Shown here piece by piece: positions 22,501 to 31,428 of a stretch of 31,428 nucleotides of DNA. The notes under the pieces were generated by a model. That model worked only from the letters and a program-made list of their open reading frames with translations, was not told the DNA's origin and did no database searches. The stretch is from contig NW_014577875.1 in assembly GCF_000485595.1 (NCBI RefSeq), forward strand, positions 23,566 to 54,993, written 5' to 3'. This stretch comes from Priapulus caudatus (Eukaryota; Priapulida; Priapulimorpha; Priapulimorphida; Priapulidae). Position numbers and translations under genes: made by a program. How positions within the stretch are numbered: the stretch's first letter is position 1; each line of letters begins with the position of its first letter.

Positions 22501-22984
22501 TACTTTCTATTATGATATTACCTGTTAGTGTTTTTCTGTTGGTTGTACATCACACACCACATTAAACAATTTATTTTTGGGGGTTATTGCCATTTATTGC
22601 CACAATGTGAACCACAGTATTAAAACTTCACTGGTATGTCTATGGCACATATGTAGATAATGTATGCTTCCAACAAAGTATTAACATGCATAAATTTTTT
22701 TACAAAAGCACCAACAATTGAACGCTATGCCATAATAACAATTTTGTATAGTATTAAAATTTCACTGGTAGCATATATGCATAGCATAAAAGTATGCAAT
22801 ATCCTCCTAATAAATACGTAAAAAGCAAAGCATGGAAACTGGCATAAAACAAGTACTGTATCCATCCAATAAGCCAGAGCATATTAATATCGTTATATCG
22901 TCATGGCCATTGATTTCCTACTTTGTACACCAAACGTTAATAAATTAACACCAATGCAGAATTTGGTGTTTTTAGTGGCTAGAA
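22501..22984. other. spacer between convergent genes with - strand poly(A) candidates
   Basis: TTTATT at 22570-22575 and 22593-22598 reads as AATAAA on the - strand and could end the lyase transcript. A 20-bp motif AGTATTAAAACTTCACTGGT occurs near 22616 and again, with one change, near 22749. No coding sequence is seen. Confidence 0.5.
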
Positions 22985-23577
22985 TCAATGTGAAAATAAG
23001 GAGCGGCCCATGCTTACGTCGCCTCCCCATTTAATGTCCGTGTACCGGGCATGCAGTGCTCTCTCCACTTCTTGTGCGTGCTCCCTATCTTTGGTCTCGA
23101 TGACACACTTAACCTGGTTTGTAAAATACAATATTAAAGTGTATAATAAATATAGTGCAAGAACTAAACATGAACTGACGTATGGTAGATGTTTGCGTAT
23201 CTGAAACTAGCAGTATTATTATTATTATATTTATCAGGCAGTGGTTGTCTTGTGTAATTATTGTCGTTGACATTAATTTCTGCTCTCGGCCATTTCAAAC
23301 ACAACGGCCAAGTTGACAAACATGCATTAGCAGCGGTCGTTTCACACGTACATTAACGCTGAATATGTCTGCCCTCAGCCATGCCCTCTCGTGGAAGATG
23401 TCCTTTAGACTGGCGCCCATCTTCGCGAGCAGCTGCGTCAGCTCAGCGATGCCTCCAGGCCGGTCAGCCACGGTCACGCTGAAGCGCACAAGCCGCTCAT
23501 CTACCGCAAGACCCCGCTCCAAACAGCGACCAAGCACCGTCGTGTCGATGTTGCCGCCTGTCAACGCGATCACAACC
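22985..23577 (-). other. lyase C-terminal exons: Ser/Thr-Gly-Gly-Asn loop and ACT domain
   Basis: Exon 23352-23577 encodes A-L-T-G-G-N-I-D, the end of the catalytic fold. It then encodes [16 protein letters not shown], the start of an ACT domain, which senses amino acids in this family. Exon 22985-23113 completes it ([12 protein letters not shown]) and ends in Ser-Leu-Phe-Ser-His. An ACT tail suggests allosteric regulation, which is inferred. Confidence 0.85.
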
Positions 23578-26500
23578 CTGCGTCGGTAACAAATAGCAAC
23601 ACGTTGACAACAAATTGCAAGAAGTCGGCAACGACTCTGCGACATTGCTGTGCAGACGGCAATGAAGTATTTAGAACGCACAGTACAGTAAAACTCGCAT
23701 AAGTCGGCACTTTTGAGACCAGTATTTTTGTGCTGATCGACTTACGAAAATGACGATATACGCGTAAGTCATCATTTTGTCGACTTACATGTATGTATGT
23801 ATATCGTCATTTTGACGATTTACAAGGCCGGCATTTCGACGACTTGGAGAGTGTCAAGCTGATATTTCGCCAGGCTTCATATCTGCATGAACTACTACAT
23901 GCACTAAGGTATCGTCTCAAAATTACTTGATCCTGATGCCATAAAACACTCAAATGTTTATGTTTTTTCACCAAACAAGTTTTAGTCTTTCGTGATACAG
24001 TACAATGTATCAAACCATTTTGAGATGATTCCTTTAATACATGTATAGAACAAGTAAAATATGCAAGCTTATATGCATGTATGTACACTAGCTATAATTT
24101 GAAATGCCAGGAATTCGCTGTACATTGGGCTACATACACTGCGCCATGGGCATTTCTGATGACGAGATACAGATAGAATTTTACTGTTGTTTGTATTACA
24201 TGGGACCTGTCTGAGGGTGACGACTTGTACATAATGACGGCTTGCAAATGACGACTTAGGCGGGGCTATTCAAATGAATTTATCATTAGAGAAAATCTGG
24301 ACTTTGACTTCCATGACAACTTACGCGAATTGACGAGTTAGATGATGGCGTCTTATGCGAATTTTACTGTACTAGTTGAGAGGGTCTATGCAATTTGGAA
24401 ATAGCAGCCCCACCCCCAGTCCGGCACAGCTGACTTTTGAGCAGGATTGACTCATTTTTATGGATTTTTCTAACTTTAACTTTTTGTCTAAGACCGGTCT
24501 GTCTACCTGGTTACTGTAGAAACATACCCCTAACCCTTCACCATAACCCTAATCCAACTATAGCCCTAACCTAAGGTACCCTGGCTTCCATGCCAAGTCC
24601 CTAGTTTTGCATCTGATCAGATATAGGCCGTTTTAGCTCTAGTTTCTACTATTATATATATACTAGCTATATTACCCGTCCTCCAGACGGGTTCGAGTGG
24701 GGTCTGACTTGAGGATGGCGGTTTAACCATTTATCTCTCACTGTTATTTGAGGATGTATTTACAGTAAAATATACCCCTCCCGTTGTCAAATATTTGCAC
24801 ACACGCGCGCACACACACATCACACACGCGCGCACGCACGCACACACCACATTCACACACATACGGGCATGCGCACGCACACTCACACGCGCACCCACGC
24901 ACGCACATACGACATTTACACAAACACGGGCGCACGCACGCACGCACGCACGCACCCTCCCCACACACCCACGCACACAAATACGACATTTACACACACA
25001 CAGGCGTGCACACGCACACGCACACACGTCCCATGGGTCGATTTTGTGAAACGTCAAATTCGTAGAGAAAATTGGGGGGGGGTGTAAGAATGTAAAAATT
25101 GAAATTATACATTCAACAGTACCTTACAGTAGACAGCGAAGTCAACAGCGGGTGTTACAGATAGCCAGCGTGTACAACGCCTGCCGCTAGTGCAAACGAT
25201 GTACGTGAGTCATGGCTAGGAACGGTGTCTATTGATGTACGGGCGATTCATTGTTTCATGTCTATGGCGCGAAGTGATGCCGTGTGTGGAGCATGTTTAT
25301 GACCGAGTAGGAGTGACGGGCGCCTGGGAGGGGAGAACGAAAGTAAAACGAAAACCGGTAGCTCCCTCTTCCTATCGTTTTATCCTATCAGGGGTTGATA
25401 ATTATGAAGGCCTGTAATTATAAATAATTATGATTGATTATTATATACTTATAATTATTAAGGTCTTAACGATTGAAAGATCTGTCATTATGAACCCCTG
25501 ATCCTATCAACGCAGATTGTTCAGATCAGGATAGTTGCAAAACGGACTCCTATTTCTATCCCTGGTATAGTGTACAGTATTTTGTAGTATTTTATGACAT
25601 GGCACTGTGTGATATGTGTTTATTGAGAAATGCTGGATGTACAGGAAATACCAGAAATCAAGTAAGTCAGGTTTAGGAAAAAATTATGAAGGTTGAAAAG
25701 CATGAAAATCGAGACTTACTCCAAGCCGTCTTCTTTGACGCCGGGATCGCGTGTGATTCACGTACTGTGATTGGACTGCGCATGCGGATTTGGCGATCTT
25801 AAAATTTGATGCGGGTTTCCGATGAATGCCGAAGTTTCTTCGGGCACATAACTTTTTAGAAAATTGCTTCCAAAAGTCACCTTACGATCAAAGAATCGCG
25901 TTCTAATGTTGCGGAATGTATTCGCAACGTCCAGAAGGGGCCCAAGCTGGATTCGCGTGAGAATACGTGGCACGGTTTCGGAGGAGATACGGAAAACGAC
26001 ACTTTTCTAGCGAACAAATGGCTCGCTTTCAACAACGTTGTGCAGCGAGGACCTTTTGTGGAAGCAATTCTGTTGTCACGGTCATTTAGTGGTGGATCGT
26101 GGGGGTGGGGGAGTAAAATACACGACCAACCAATCCCTGTCCTGGAGCGACCGTTAGAAAACGATAGACAAAAAATGTCACGTAGTCATTTACGACCATT
26201 TCAAGCCGCCATTTTCCTCGTGTAATGTGTGGCTGCACCCCACTAGGGGAGGGGGGACTTACAGCACTCCCTCATACCCCCCTCCCTATAAAATCCATTA
26301 TTGTCACTGTACCGTTTTCCGACAAGTTCGGGAAGTTTTCCGGACAGTACAGCTGCCAAGCCAACAGCTCCAGCTCCCTCGACAACAGCCTTCTCCATCT
26401 CTATGAGCCTCAAGATCGTCACGGCAACCCACTCCTCGCTTGAGATGCAATAGACAGGCAAACATTCCCATTTCAAAGGTTTCCCAAAGTCACATTTCTC

Positions 26501-29270
26501 CCCACTGCAGAAAAGACTTCATGCGCAGAGAGATTCCGCAGAAACGCTCGAGTTACTTTAATGGCAATCCAATTTTTAACACGCGTTCGCATTCATTTCA
26601 ACGCCGTGCGTAAAGTTTCTTTCAGTTCCATCACAAAAATATCGAAAAAAGATAGATATTCTGTATATTAATATATTACATTAATACATAAGATATGATG
26701 AACATGCAGACGTTTCCACGGTTACATCATTTCTGTTCAAGCTCGTAGCTTCGCTTGAGCTTTCATCCAGCGGATGCTCCCGAACGACAAACACCGTGAC
26801 AACCATCTTCGTCTCTCATCTACTCATTATTTTTCCGCAGCAGCCTTCCTCGGCCCTGACCCCGGCACGACCCCGGCTCACCTGACAACGACCGTCTTGT
26901 CTACATGACCTCGCGCCGTTGCGAAGGCATTGACCCCGACGATGGGGACGCTGAGTCCGTCTGCCAGCGTCGACGATGGCGCCGCGTAGATTGGATGGTC
27001 GGCGGCGACGGCCGTCGTGTAGCACGGACACGACTCCGCCTCCACGCCCTGCGAACAAGTGAACGGCAACAACAACGAGGTGAGTGCGTCGGCGTCGCCC
27101 ATCGCGATGTCGTCCCCCGTTGTATGCGATGATGCTTAGCGAAGAAGTGCGGCGTGCAGTCGACGTTCCGGCGTGGGCGAGCGAAAAACGCAGATTGAAT
27201 GAGCTTTACCCACCTAGCAACAGCATTTATGGTCGGAATGTTGTGATTATGTTGGCAACACAGATAAGACACTAAAGACGATAAGGCAAATAAAATGGAC
27301 ACGCCGACTCACGATAATTTGTATGTCCGGGTAGAGGGACTTTATCGCTATCGACGAGCCTGCGATCAAGCCAGCGCCCCCTATAGGTATCACGACAGCA
27401 TCGATGTCGGAAACCTGTTCGACGATTTCCAATCCCATTGTTCCCGCTCCGGCTATTATGTGTGGATGATCGTACCTGGAAAAATCGTAGCAAAATGATA
27501 AAACTATGATCGTTTTTTCCTTAACTCACGCAACAAAATGATATACATGTATACACGCAAGAAGGCAATCTCATCCACGTAACAGCACGTGGTTGTGCTG
27601 GACAAAGTGACGTCATTTTGGAGGCTCTACACTCAGCAGGAGCCAAAAGGACATAAGAAAACACATACGCACATGCACACGCACACATATATAGATATAA
27701 TGCACTCATATGTATTCAGAGTGTTACATACACACAATGTCTATATACTGGTGAACTGTAGTGTAATGAGATGTGTCTCTAGGAATTAAACTTTCAGGGT
27801 TGGATACTATATAGCATTAACTCATGACACAAGGTGGTGTAAATATGCTTACCCATTTATGTACTCGTAGCCCTTCTCTTTAGCTATTTTTAGAGCGATT
27901 TCTTTTGACTAAAAAATAAAGGGGTCACTGTAAAAAGTGCTTCCATTACTGATTTACGATGAACATACCTATTATATACATGTGTTCATGGTTTTACATT
28001 CAGAAACTAAAAGTAATGCCACAGTACTCACGTCTTTTAAATGCAATTGTTTCTCGTATGATTCGCAAGAAACATATGACATGAGAATTCCTCGTCCGGC
28101 ATTAATGCTCTCACACATCATGCGAGAGCGAAAAACGCAGATTGAATGAGCTTTACCCACCTAGCAACAGCATTTATGGTCGGAATGTTGTGATTATGTT
28201 GGCAACACAGATAAGACACTAAAGACGATAAGGCAAATAAAATGGACACGCCGACTCACGATGATTTGTATGTCCGGGTAGAGGGACTTTATCGCTATCG
28301 ACGAGCCTGCGATCAAGCCAGCGCCCCCTATAGGTATCACGACAGCATCGATGTCGGAAACCTGTTCGACGATTTCCAATCCCATTGTTCCCGCTCCGGC
28401 TATTATGTGTGGATGATCGTACCTGGAAAAATCGTAGCAAAATGATAAAACTATGATCGTTTTTTCCTTAACTCACGCAACAAAATGATATACATGTATA
28501 CACGCAAGAAGGCAATCTCATCCACGTAACAGCACGTGGTTGTGCTGGACAAAGTGACGTCATTTTGGAGGCTCTACACTCAGCAGGAGCCAAAAGGACA
28601 TAAGAAAACACATACGCACATGCACACGCACACATATATAGATATAATGCACTCATACGTATTCAGAGTGTTACATACACACAATGTCTATATAGGGCCT
28701 ACTGGTGAACTGTAGTGTAATGAGATGTGTCTCTAGGAATTAAACTTTCAGGGTTGGATACTATATAGCATTAACTCGTGACACAAGGTGGTGTAAATAT
28801 GCTTACCCATTTATGTACTCGTAGCCCTTCTCTTTAGCTATTTTTAGAGCGATTTCTTTTGACTAAAAAATAAAGGGGTCACTGTAAAAAGTGCTTCCAT
28901 TACTGATTTACGATGAACATACCTATTATATATACATGTGTTCATGGTTTTACATTCAGAAACTAAAAGTAATGCCACAGTACTCACGTCTTTTAAATGC
29001 AATTATTTCTCGTATGATTCGCAAGAAACATATATGACATGAGAATTCCTCGTCCGGCATTAATGCTCTCACACATCATGCGTAAGCTTCACTAAAGTTC
29101 TGCAAATTCTAAGAAACGTGCATGCACACTGGCAGGCACGCACGCACAAATAGAACATATGCACGCATACACACGCACGCATAAATTAATACACTTGAGT
29201 ACGCACGCATGCACACATTCATGAACGTACCCACGCATGCATGCATGAATCTATGCATGCATATACACAG

Positions 29271-29313
<43 letters not shown>

Positions 29314-31160
29314 CACACACACGAATACACCCACGTACGCACGCACGCATTGTTGAACGTACGCACGCATTCATGCATGCATGAATGTACGCATAAATAC
29401 ACTCGCGTATGCACGCACGCATTCACGAACGTATGCACGCATGAATGCATGAACATACGCATGCAGGCACCTGAAAACACACAAAACGCAAGCACACCTG
29501 AACGCATACACGCACGCATGCACCCACACACACACCGATGCATCCATGCACGCACGCACGGACGCACGCACACACGGACGCACGCACACGCAACCACACG
29601 TACCTCTCCTAGATGAGCTCCCCTGACTATGATGTTTGCACCGTATGTCTTGCAGTTTTCTATCTTCATGAGAGGCGCTATTATCGGCATGACAACGTAC
29701 ACGGGGATGTTAAGGTCCTTGCCGTGGTAAGCTAGCGCTAGCGCATGGTTGCCAGCTGATGCAGCGACAACGCCAAGTTTCTTCTGCGCCTAGTCGTCAG
29801 AAATAAGTTACATTAAAGCGGCGTGCCCTCCACGCGTTGAGAAAGTGGCCTTCAATGTTTTATGCGAGGTGAGGAGAGTGAGCAGCACCCCACTATAGAT
29901 TTTAGAAGAAAATGAAATAAAAAAGTCTAATGGGGCCAAAACAAAATATAGGTGTGGTTACGGTTTCCCGACCGACCCTATTTATTCCCAGCGACCCTAA
30001 ACATTTTATTGTCAATTTTCTTTAAAGTCAAAAAAATAAAAAAATAAAAAAATATGAATTGGACAGTTCCTGCTTCAAAAGGCACAACGCACATCCTTCG
30101 GACATGGTTCGTAAATAAAATATTTCAATAAAATAAAATGTTTTCCCTACCTACCTACCCTTTTTTTTCCCGGCATTTAACGGTAACCACACACATATTT
30201 TGTTTTGGCCTAAATGCGAATATCCAAAAGATTAATGTAATTAATAACAGAACATAAGTATTCTTTCAGCCTTATCTGACATGCGGTTTACCACTTGTAA
30301 ACTGCAGAAGAAAAGTATTCACTTGTCATTACTCATGCAGTTCACGGAATTGTTCACCCCCACCCCCACTGTGCAGTAATTCGCACAGGCTAAGACCCCT
30401 TTCACCTTATTGAGTAAAAAGAACGGGGAAATTAAGGTTTAGCATATGTCACATAAGGATCACAATAACTTACTGGAGACAGCATCATTAATGTGTATCT
30501 AGCTCCCCTTTCTTTGAAGCTGAAACCAGAACAATAAATGCACATTTATCAAATGTTTGCGACTATAAGAATGTACTCCAAGTTAATTCGATCCTATAGT
30601 GTGAAAACGGATTCTGATATTACAGAATAAACAATTAGAAACAAGACAAATCGATGATCATAAATCCTGCATGAGAACCAGTACGTGCTTTAAACTTGTA
30701 TCACGAGAACTACAAGTCGATCTAGCACTAGTGGCAATATACGAACACCTACCTGCCTGTGAATTGAAGGAATTCTTTCTTAAAGTAAATATCCATTTTT
30801 GCTATTCGAGACACATTTGATTTCTGGAAAAATATAATAATATGAAATTCAGTGACGTAGAACACACATAGTGATTATAACTACCACTATTACATTTTAA
30901 TCCATAATTGGCACTGGGTAATAATTTCAACAGTAAATCATATTATATCGAACACCTAAAATAATTATTGCTACAATTTCTTCTTTCACTCATATTACCC
31001 ACACAAACCACCTATATATATAATTATGTATCTGGGCCTTAGGTTTACAGACAAAACACCTACAGTGCATGGTGTTCTCTGGATGCCATTTTTTATCATG
31101 TAGGCAGCAGCACTTATATCCTGGAAAGTGACTGTGGTCGGATGTTCTGGATCGCACCAC
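22985..31160 (-). CDS. threonine ammonia-lyase (threonine dehydratase), PLP-dependent, with C-terminal ACT domain; 5' end outside recognised exons
   Basis: Exons in transcription order: 31064-31160, 30753-30823, 30474-30519, 29604-29789, 28807-28862, 28260-28422, 27853-27908, 27313-27475, 26882-27048, 26313-26438, 23352-23577, 22985-23113 (stop TGA at 22985-22987). Exons 28807-28862/28260-28422 and 27853-27908/27313-27475 are two copies of one cassette. With one cassette the visible protein is 421 residues, close to full length for the medium-form family. Landmarks are the PLP lysine in Ser-Phe-Lys-Glu-Arg-Gly, the Ser-Ala-Gly-Asn-His motif, a Gly-Gly-Ala-Gly-Leu phosphate loop, and an ACT-type regulatory tail. 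Family members convert L-threonine (and often L-serine) to 2-oxobutanoate (or pyruvate) plus ammonia. The best match from memory is to ACT-containing catabolic threonine dehydratases. Serine racemase or serine dehydratase is less likely because of the ACT tail. Exon 31064-31160 starts in phase, so at least one more 5' exon is expected upstream. Confidence 0.85.
23686..24369. mobile_element. pogo/Tc1-mariner-like MITE, 684 bp, in a lyase intron
   Basis: The left end reads CAGTAAAACTCGCATAAGTC. The right end, reverse-complemented, reads CAGTAAAATTCGCATAAGAC. TA dinucleotides flank both (23684-23685, 24370-24371), the target duplication of the Tc1/mariner/pogo superfamily. Subterminal regions carry repeated GACTTACG / GACGAT / TCGACTTAC motifs in both orientations. 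No transposase frame is present, so it is non-autonomous. Confidence 0.75.
24536..24692. other. degenerate CCCTAA-like stretch and a perfect 7-bp hairpin
   Basis: 24536-24574 has several CCCTAA/ACCCTAA words spaced irregularly, like diverged telomeric repeats. At 24674-24692, ACCCGTC-CTCCA-GACGGGT forms a hairpin just after ACTAGCTATATT. An 'ACTAGCT ... CCGT-CGG hairpin' end is reminiscent of the 3' ends of some dispersed retroelements. Identity is uncertain. Confidence 0.3.
24797..25028. repeat. CA/CGCA-rich microsatellite with a longer internal repeat
   Basis: CACA, CGCA and CACG runs. The block ATACGACATTTACAC recurs at about 24908 and 24982, so a unit of about 74 bp is superimposed. Open frames on both strands are artefacts. 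Confidence 0.9.
25389..25500. mobile_element. hAT-like MITE, 112 bp
   Basis: The ends are CAGGGGTTGATAATTATGA and, reverse-complemented from the right, CAGGGGTTCATAATGACA. ATCCTAT occurs immediately outside both ends (25382-25388 and 25501-25507). CAGGG-type termini with a 7-8 bp direct flank fit hAT elements, whose usual duplication is 8 bp. The interior is AT-rich and has no coding capacity. Confidence 0.6.
25508..26312. other. unassigned part of a lyase intron
   Basis: Moderately GC-rich unique sequence between the small MITE and exon 26313-26438. Short frames at 25758-25973 (-) and 26040-26225 (+) show no recognisable domain or splice logic. No gene is supported. Confidence 0.5.
26313..27048 (-). 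other. lyase exons for the end of the catalytic domain
   Basis: Exon 26882-27048 begins Gly-Val-Glu-Ala-Glu-Ser and includes T-L-A-D-G-L-S-V-P. Exon 26313-26438 encodes E-E-W ... I-L-R-L-I-E then V-V-E-G-A-G-A-V. A split AG|C codon gives the Ser of V-V-V-S-E-E. Both match the conserved 'tiAdGla' and 'EgaGA' blocks of threonine dehydratases. The open frame on the opposite strand (26905-27132) is a shadow. Confidence 0.8.
26439..26881. other. lyase intron, unassigned
   Basis: Intron between exons 26882-27048 and 26313-26438 with an AT-rich stretch around 26635-26700. Nothing else is recognised. Confidence 0.6.
27179..28125 (-). repeat. tandem duplication, copy A (contains lyase exons 27853-27908 and 27313-27475)
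   Basis: This 947-bp unit is repeated immediately downstream at 28126-29082. It carries two complete exons: the first encodes Ser-Lys-Glu-Ile-Ala-Leu (18 codons plus 2 nt), the second Tyr-Asp-His-Pro-His through the GGAGL loop (27367-27381) to Ile-Gln-Ile-Ile. Splicing from exon 29604-29789 and to exon 26882-27048 is phase 0 on both sides. This is the copy nearer the 3' part of the gene. Confidence 0.9.
28126..29082 (-). repeat. tandem duplication, copy B (contains lyase exons 28807-28862 and 28260-28422)
   Basis: It is nearly identical to copy A. I see about four to six substitutions, plus small insertions near 28695 (about 7-8 bp) and two TA-type dinucleotide additions. The only coding difference noticed is a synonymous Ile codon, next to last in the second exon. 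The GGAGL loop is at 28314-28328. The two units abut with a few bases of shared GCGA-type sequence at the junction. The high identity means a very recent duplication or an assembly of two alleles. Confidence 0.9.
29116..29596. repeat. CGCA/CATG/CA-rich microsatellite complex in a lyase intron
   Basis: Runs of GCAC, GCATGCAT and (CA)n with short ATGAACGTACGCACGCAT-type units fill the intron 3' of exon 29604-29789 almost to its donor. The left end lies about 30 bp from the duplication boundary at 29082. Long open frames on both strands are artefacts. Confidence 0.9.
29604..29789 (-). other. lyase exon with Ser-Ala-Gly-Asn-His substrate/cofactor motif
   Basis: This 62-codon exon encodes [11 protein letters not shown] (motif codons 29745-29759), then V-V-M-P ... 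A-P-L-M-K and a Gly-Ala-Asn-Ile-Ile strand, all typical of threonine dehydratases. Its acceptor (CTGACGACTAG) has a weak pyrimidine tract. Its donor is directly followed by the CGCA/CA-rich array at 29116-29596. Confidence 0.85.
29934..30210. mobile_element. MITE with about 35-bp terminal inverted repeats, 277 bp
   Basis: The left end begins GGCCAAAACAAAATATAGGT and continues GTGGTTACGG. The right end, reverse-complemented, begins GGCCAAAACAAAATATGTGT and continues GTGGTTACCG. The interior is A-rich with repeated CGACCCTA and AAATAAAA motifs. CTAA-like sequence lies near both outer flanks (about 29927-29930 and 30210-30213), but the target duplication is not clean. The superfamily is unassigned. 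It lies in the intron between exons 30474-30519 and 29604-29789. Confidence 0.65.
30211..30473. other. lyase intron, unassigned
   Basis: AT-rich intron sequence between the 277-bp MITE and exon 30474-30519, with a short C-run near 30355-30368. Nothing is recognised. Confidence 0.5.
30474..30823 (-). other. exons carrying the catalytic PLP lysine of the lyase
   Basis: Exon 30753-30823 ends in Gln-Phe-Thr-Gly-(AG) and exon 30474-30519 begins (C)-Phe-Lys-Glu-Arg-Gly-Ala-Arg, so the split codon makes Ser in T-G-S-F-K-E-R-G. In fold-type II PLP enzymes this lysine forms the Schiff base with the cofactor. Its codon is 30513-30515. The intron lies two residues before the active-site lysine. Confidence 0.85.
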
Positions 31161-31428
31161 CTGTCCTGTGTGTGCAGACAAAAACTGTCTAGATACATTC
31201 CAAATGAAAAAACATCAAACCTATCAGTCTTTCCTAACAGTAACACATGCATCTTTAGCGTGACCCCAATCATTTTCCATCCCTAGGGCAAATAGATCCA
31301 CTAAATATAATACCTTTTAGAAAATTTAAAACCTCAAGTTGGCCTATAGGCCAAGGCAAAGTGCACAGGACATATACGACTGGATTAACAACAGTTATGA
31401 ACTAGAGTTGGGGTTGTGTTATGCCCGG
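31161..31428. other. sequence upstream of the first recognised lyase exon
   Basis: Exon 31064-31160 has an acceptor (GGACAG) at its 5' side and starts with one base of a split codon, so this stretch should be intron. The open - strand frame running through it to 31273 shows no similarity that I recognise. The initiating exon of the gene is probably beyond the window. Confidence 0.5.

Noticed and set aside
24536-24574. Chromosome-end telomere
   Set aside because: The CCCTAA words are irregular and few, and lie inside a gene intron.
24731-25087. Cys/Val or Thr/His-rich frames on both strands
   Set aside because: They are translations of CA/CGCA microsatellites.
27972-28160. Short conserved-looking frame in both duplicated units (ending Gln-Leu-His-Leu-Lys-Asp before a GTGAGT donor)
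   Set aside because: I first took it as an extra lyase exon. No suitable acceptor precedes it, and the family alignment runs directly from exon 29604-29789 to the Ser-Lys-Glu-Ile exon, so it is probably intronic.
29109-29702. 197-codon - strand frame starting Met-Tyr-Val-Val-Met-Pro
   Set aside because: Only its first part is real coding sequence (lyase exon 29604-29789). The rest is intronic microsatellite after a good GTACGT donor.
1-31428. Prokaryotic systems such as CRISPR arrays, operons or prophage
   Set aside because: The intron-rich genes, microsatellites and TA/hAT-type MITEs are eukaryotic. The tandem repeats lack regular unique spacers.

Overview
The window looks like nuclear DNA from an invertebrate animal, probably marine. 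Small exons (46-436 bp) with good GT/AG borders alternate with AT-rich introns. Microsatellites, minisatellites and short inverted-repeat transposons are common. One intron carries a hairpin repeat resembling a family I associate with molluscs and other lophotrochozoans. I cannot name the species or phylum from sequence alone.

Layout. Positions 1-8.1 kb have no gene I can support. They hold microsatellites, a strongly G-skewed GC-rich island (about 2.82-3.31 kb), purine-rich tracts, and a degenerate tandem satellite of about 60-bp units (about 4.84-5.48 kb). Positions 8,394-22,272 on the + strand hold one intact 37-coding-exon gene that I reconstructed in frame from signal peptide to stop (6,159 nt, 2,052 residues). 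Its predicted product is secreted: signal peptide, furin-type site, an N-terminal beta-propeller-like domain of EAR/EPTP type, about 25 degenerate repeats built on an 'NGVD ... QTITG-KTF' theme, then a second EAR/EPTP propeller-like domain. I do not recognise this architecture as a named protein. It is the best candidate here for something undescribed.

Positions 22,985-31,160 on the - strand hold a 5'-incomplete gene for a pyridoxal-phosphate threonine ammonia-lyase (threonine dehydratase, catabolic/medium form with a C-terminal ACT domain). All exons from the substrate domain to the stop are present. A 947-bp segment carrying two consecutive coding exons is tandemly duplicated at about 99% identity. 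The cassette is 219 nt and phase 0 at both ends, so either copy, or both, keeps the reading frame. It could be a recent exon duplication or two haplotypes assembled in tandem.

The two genes converge tail to tail with about 0.7 kb between stop codons. Nothing suggests a shared function. The introns of the lyase gene hold three inverted-repeat elements (a TA-flanked pogo/Tc1-like MITE, a hAT-like 112-bp MITE and a 277-bp MITE) and two CA/CGCA-rich arrays. The introns of the secreted-protein gene hold several minisatellites, one of which repeatedly copies a 3' splice-site-like sequence.
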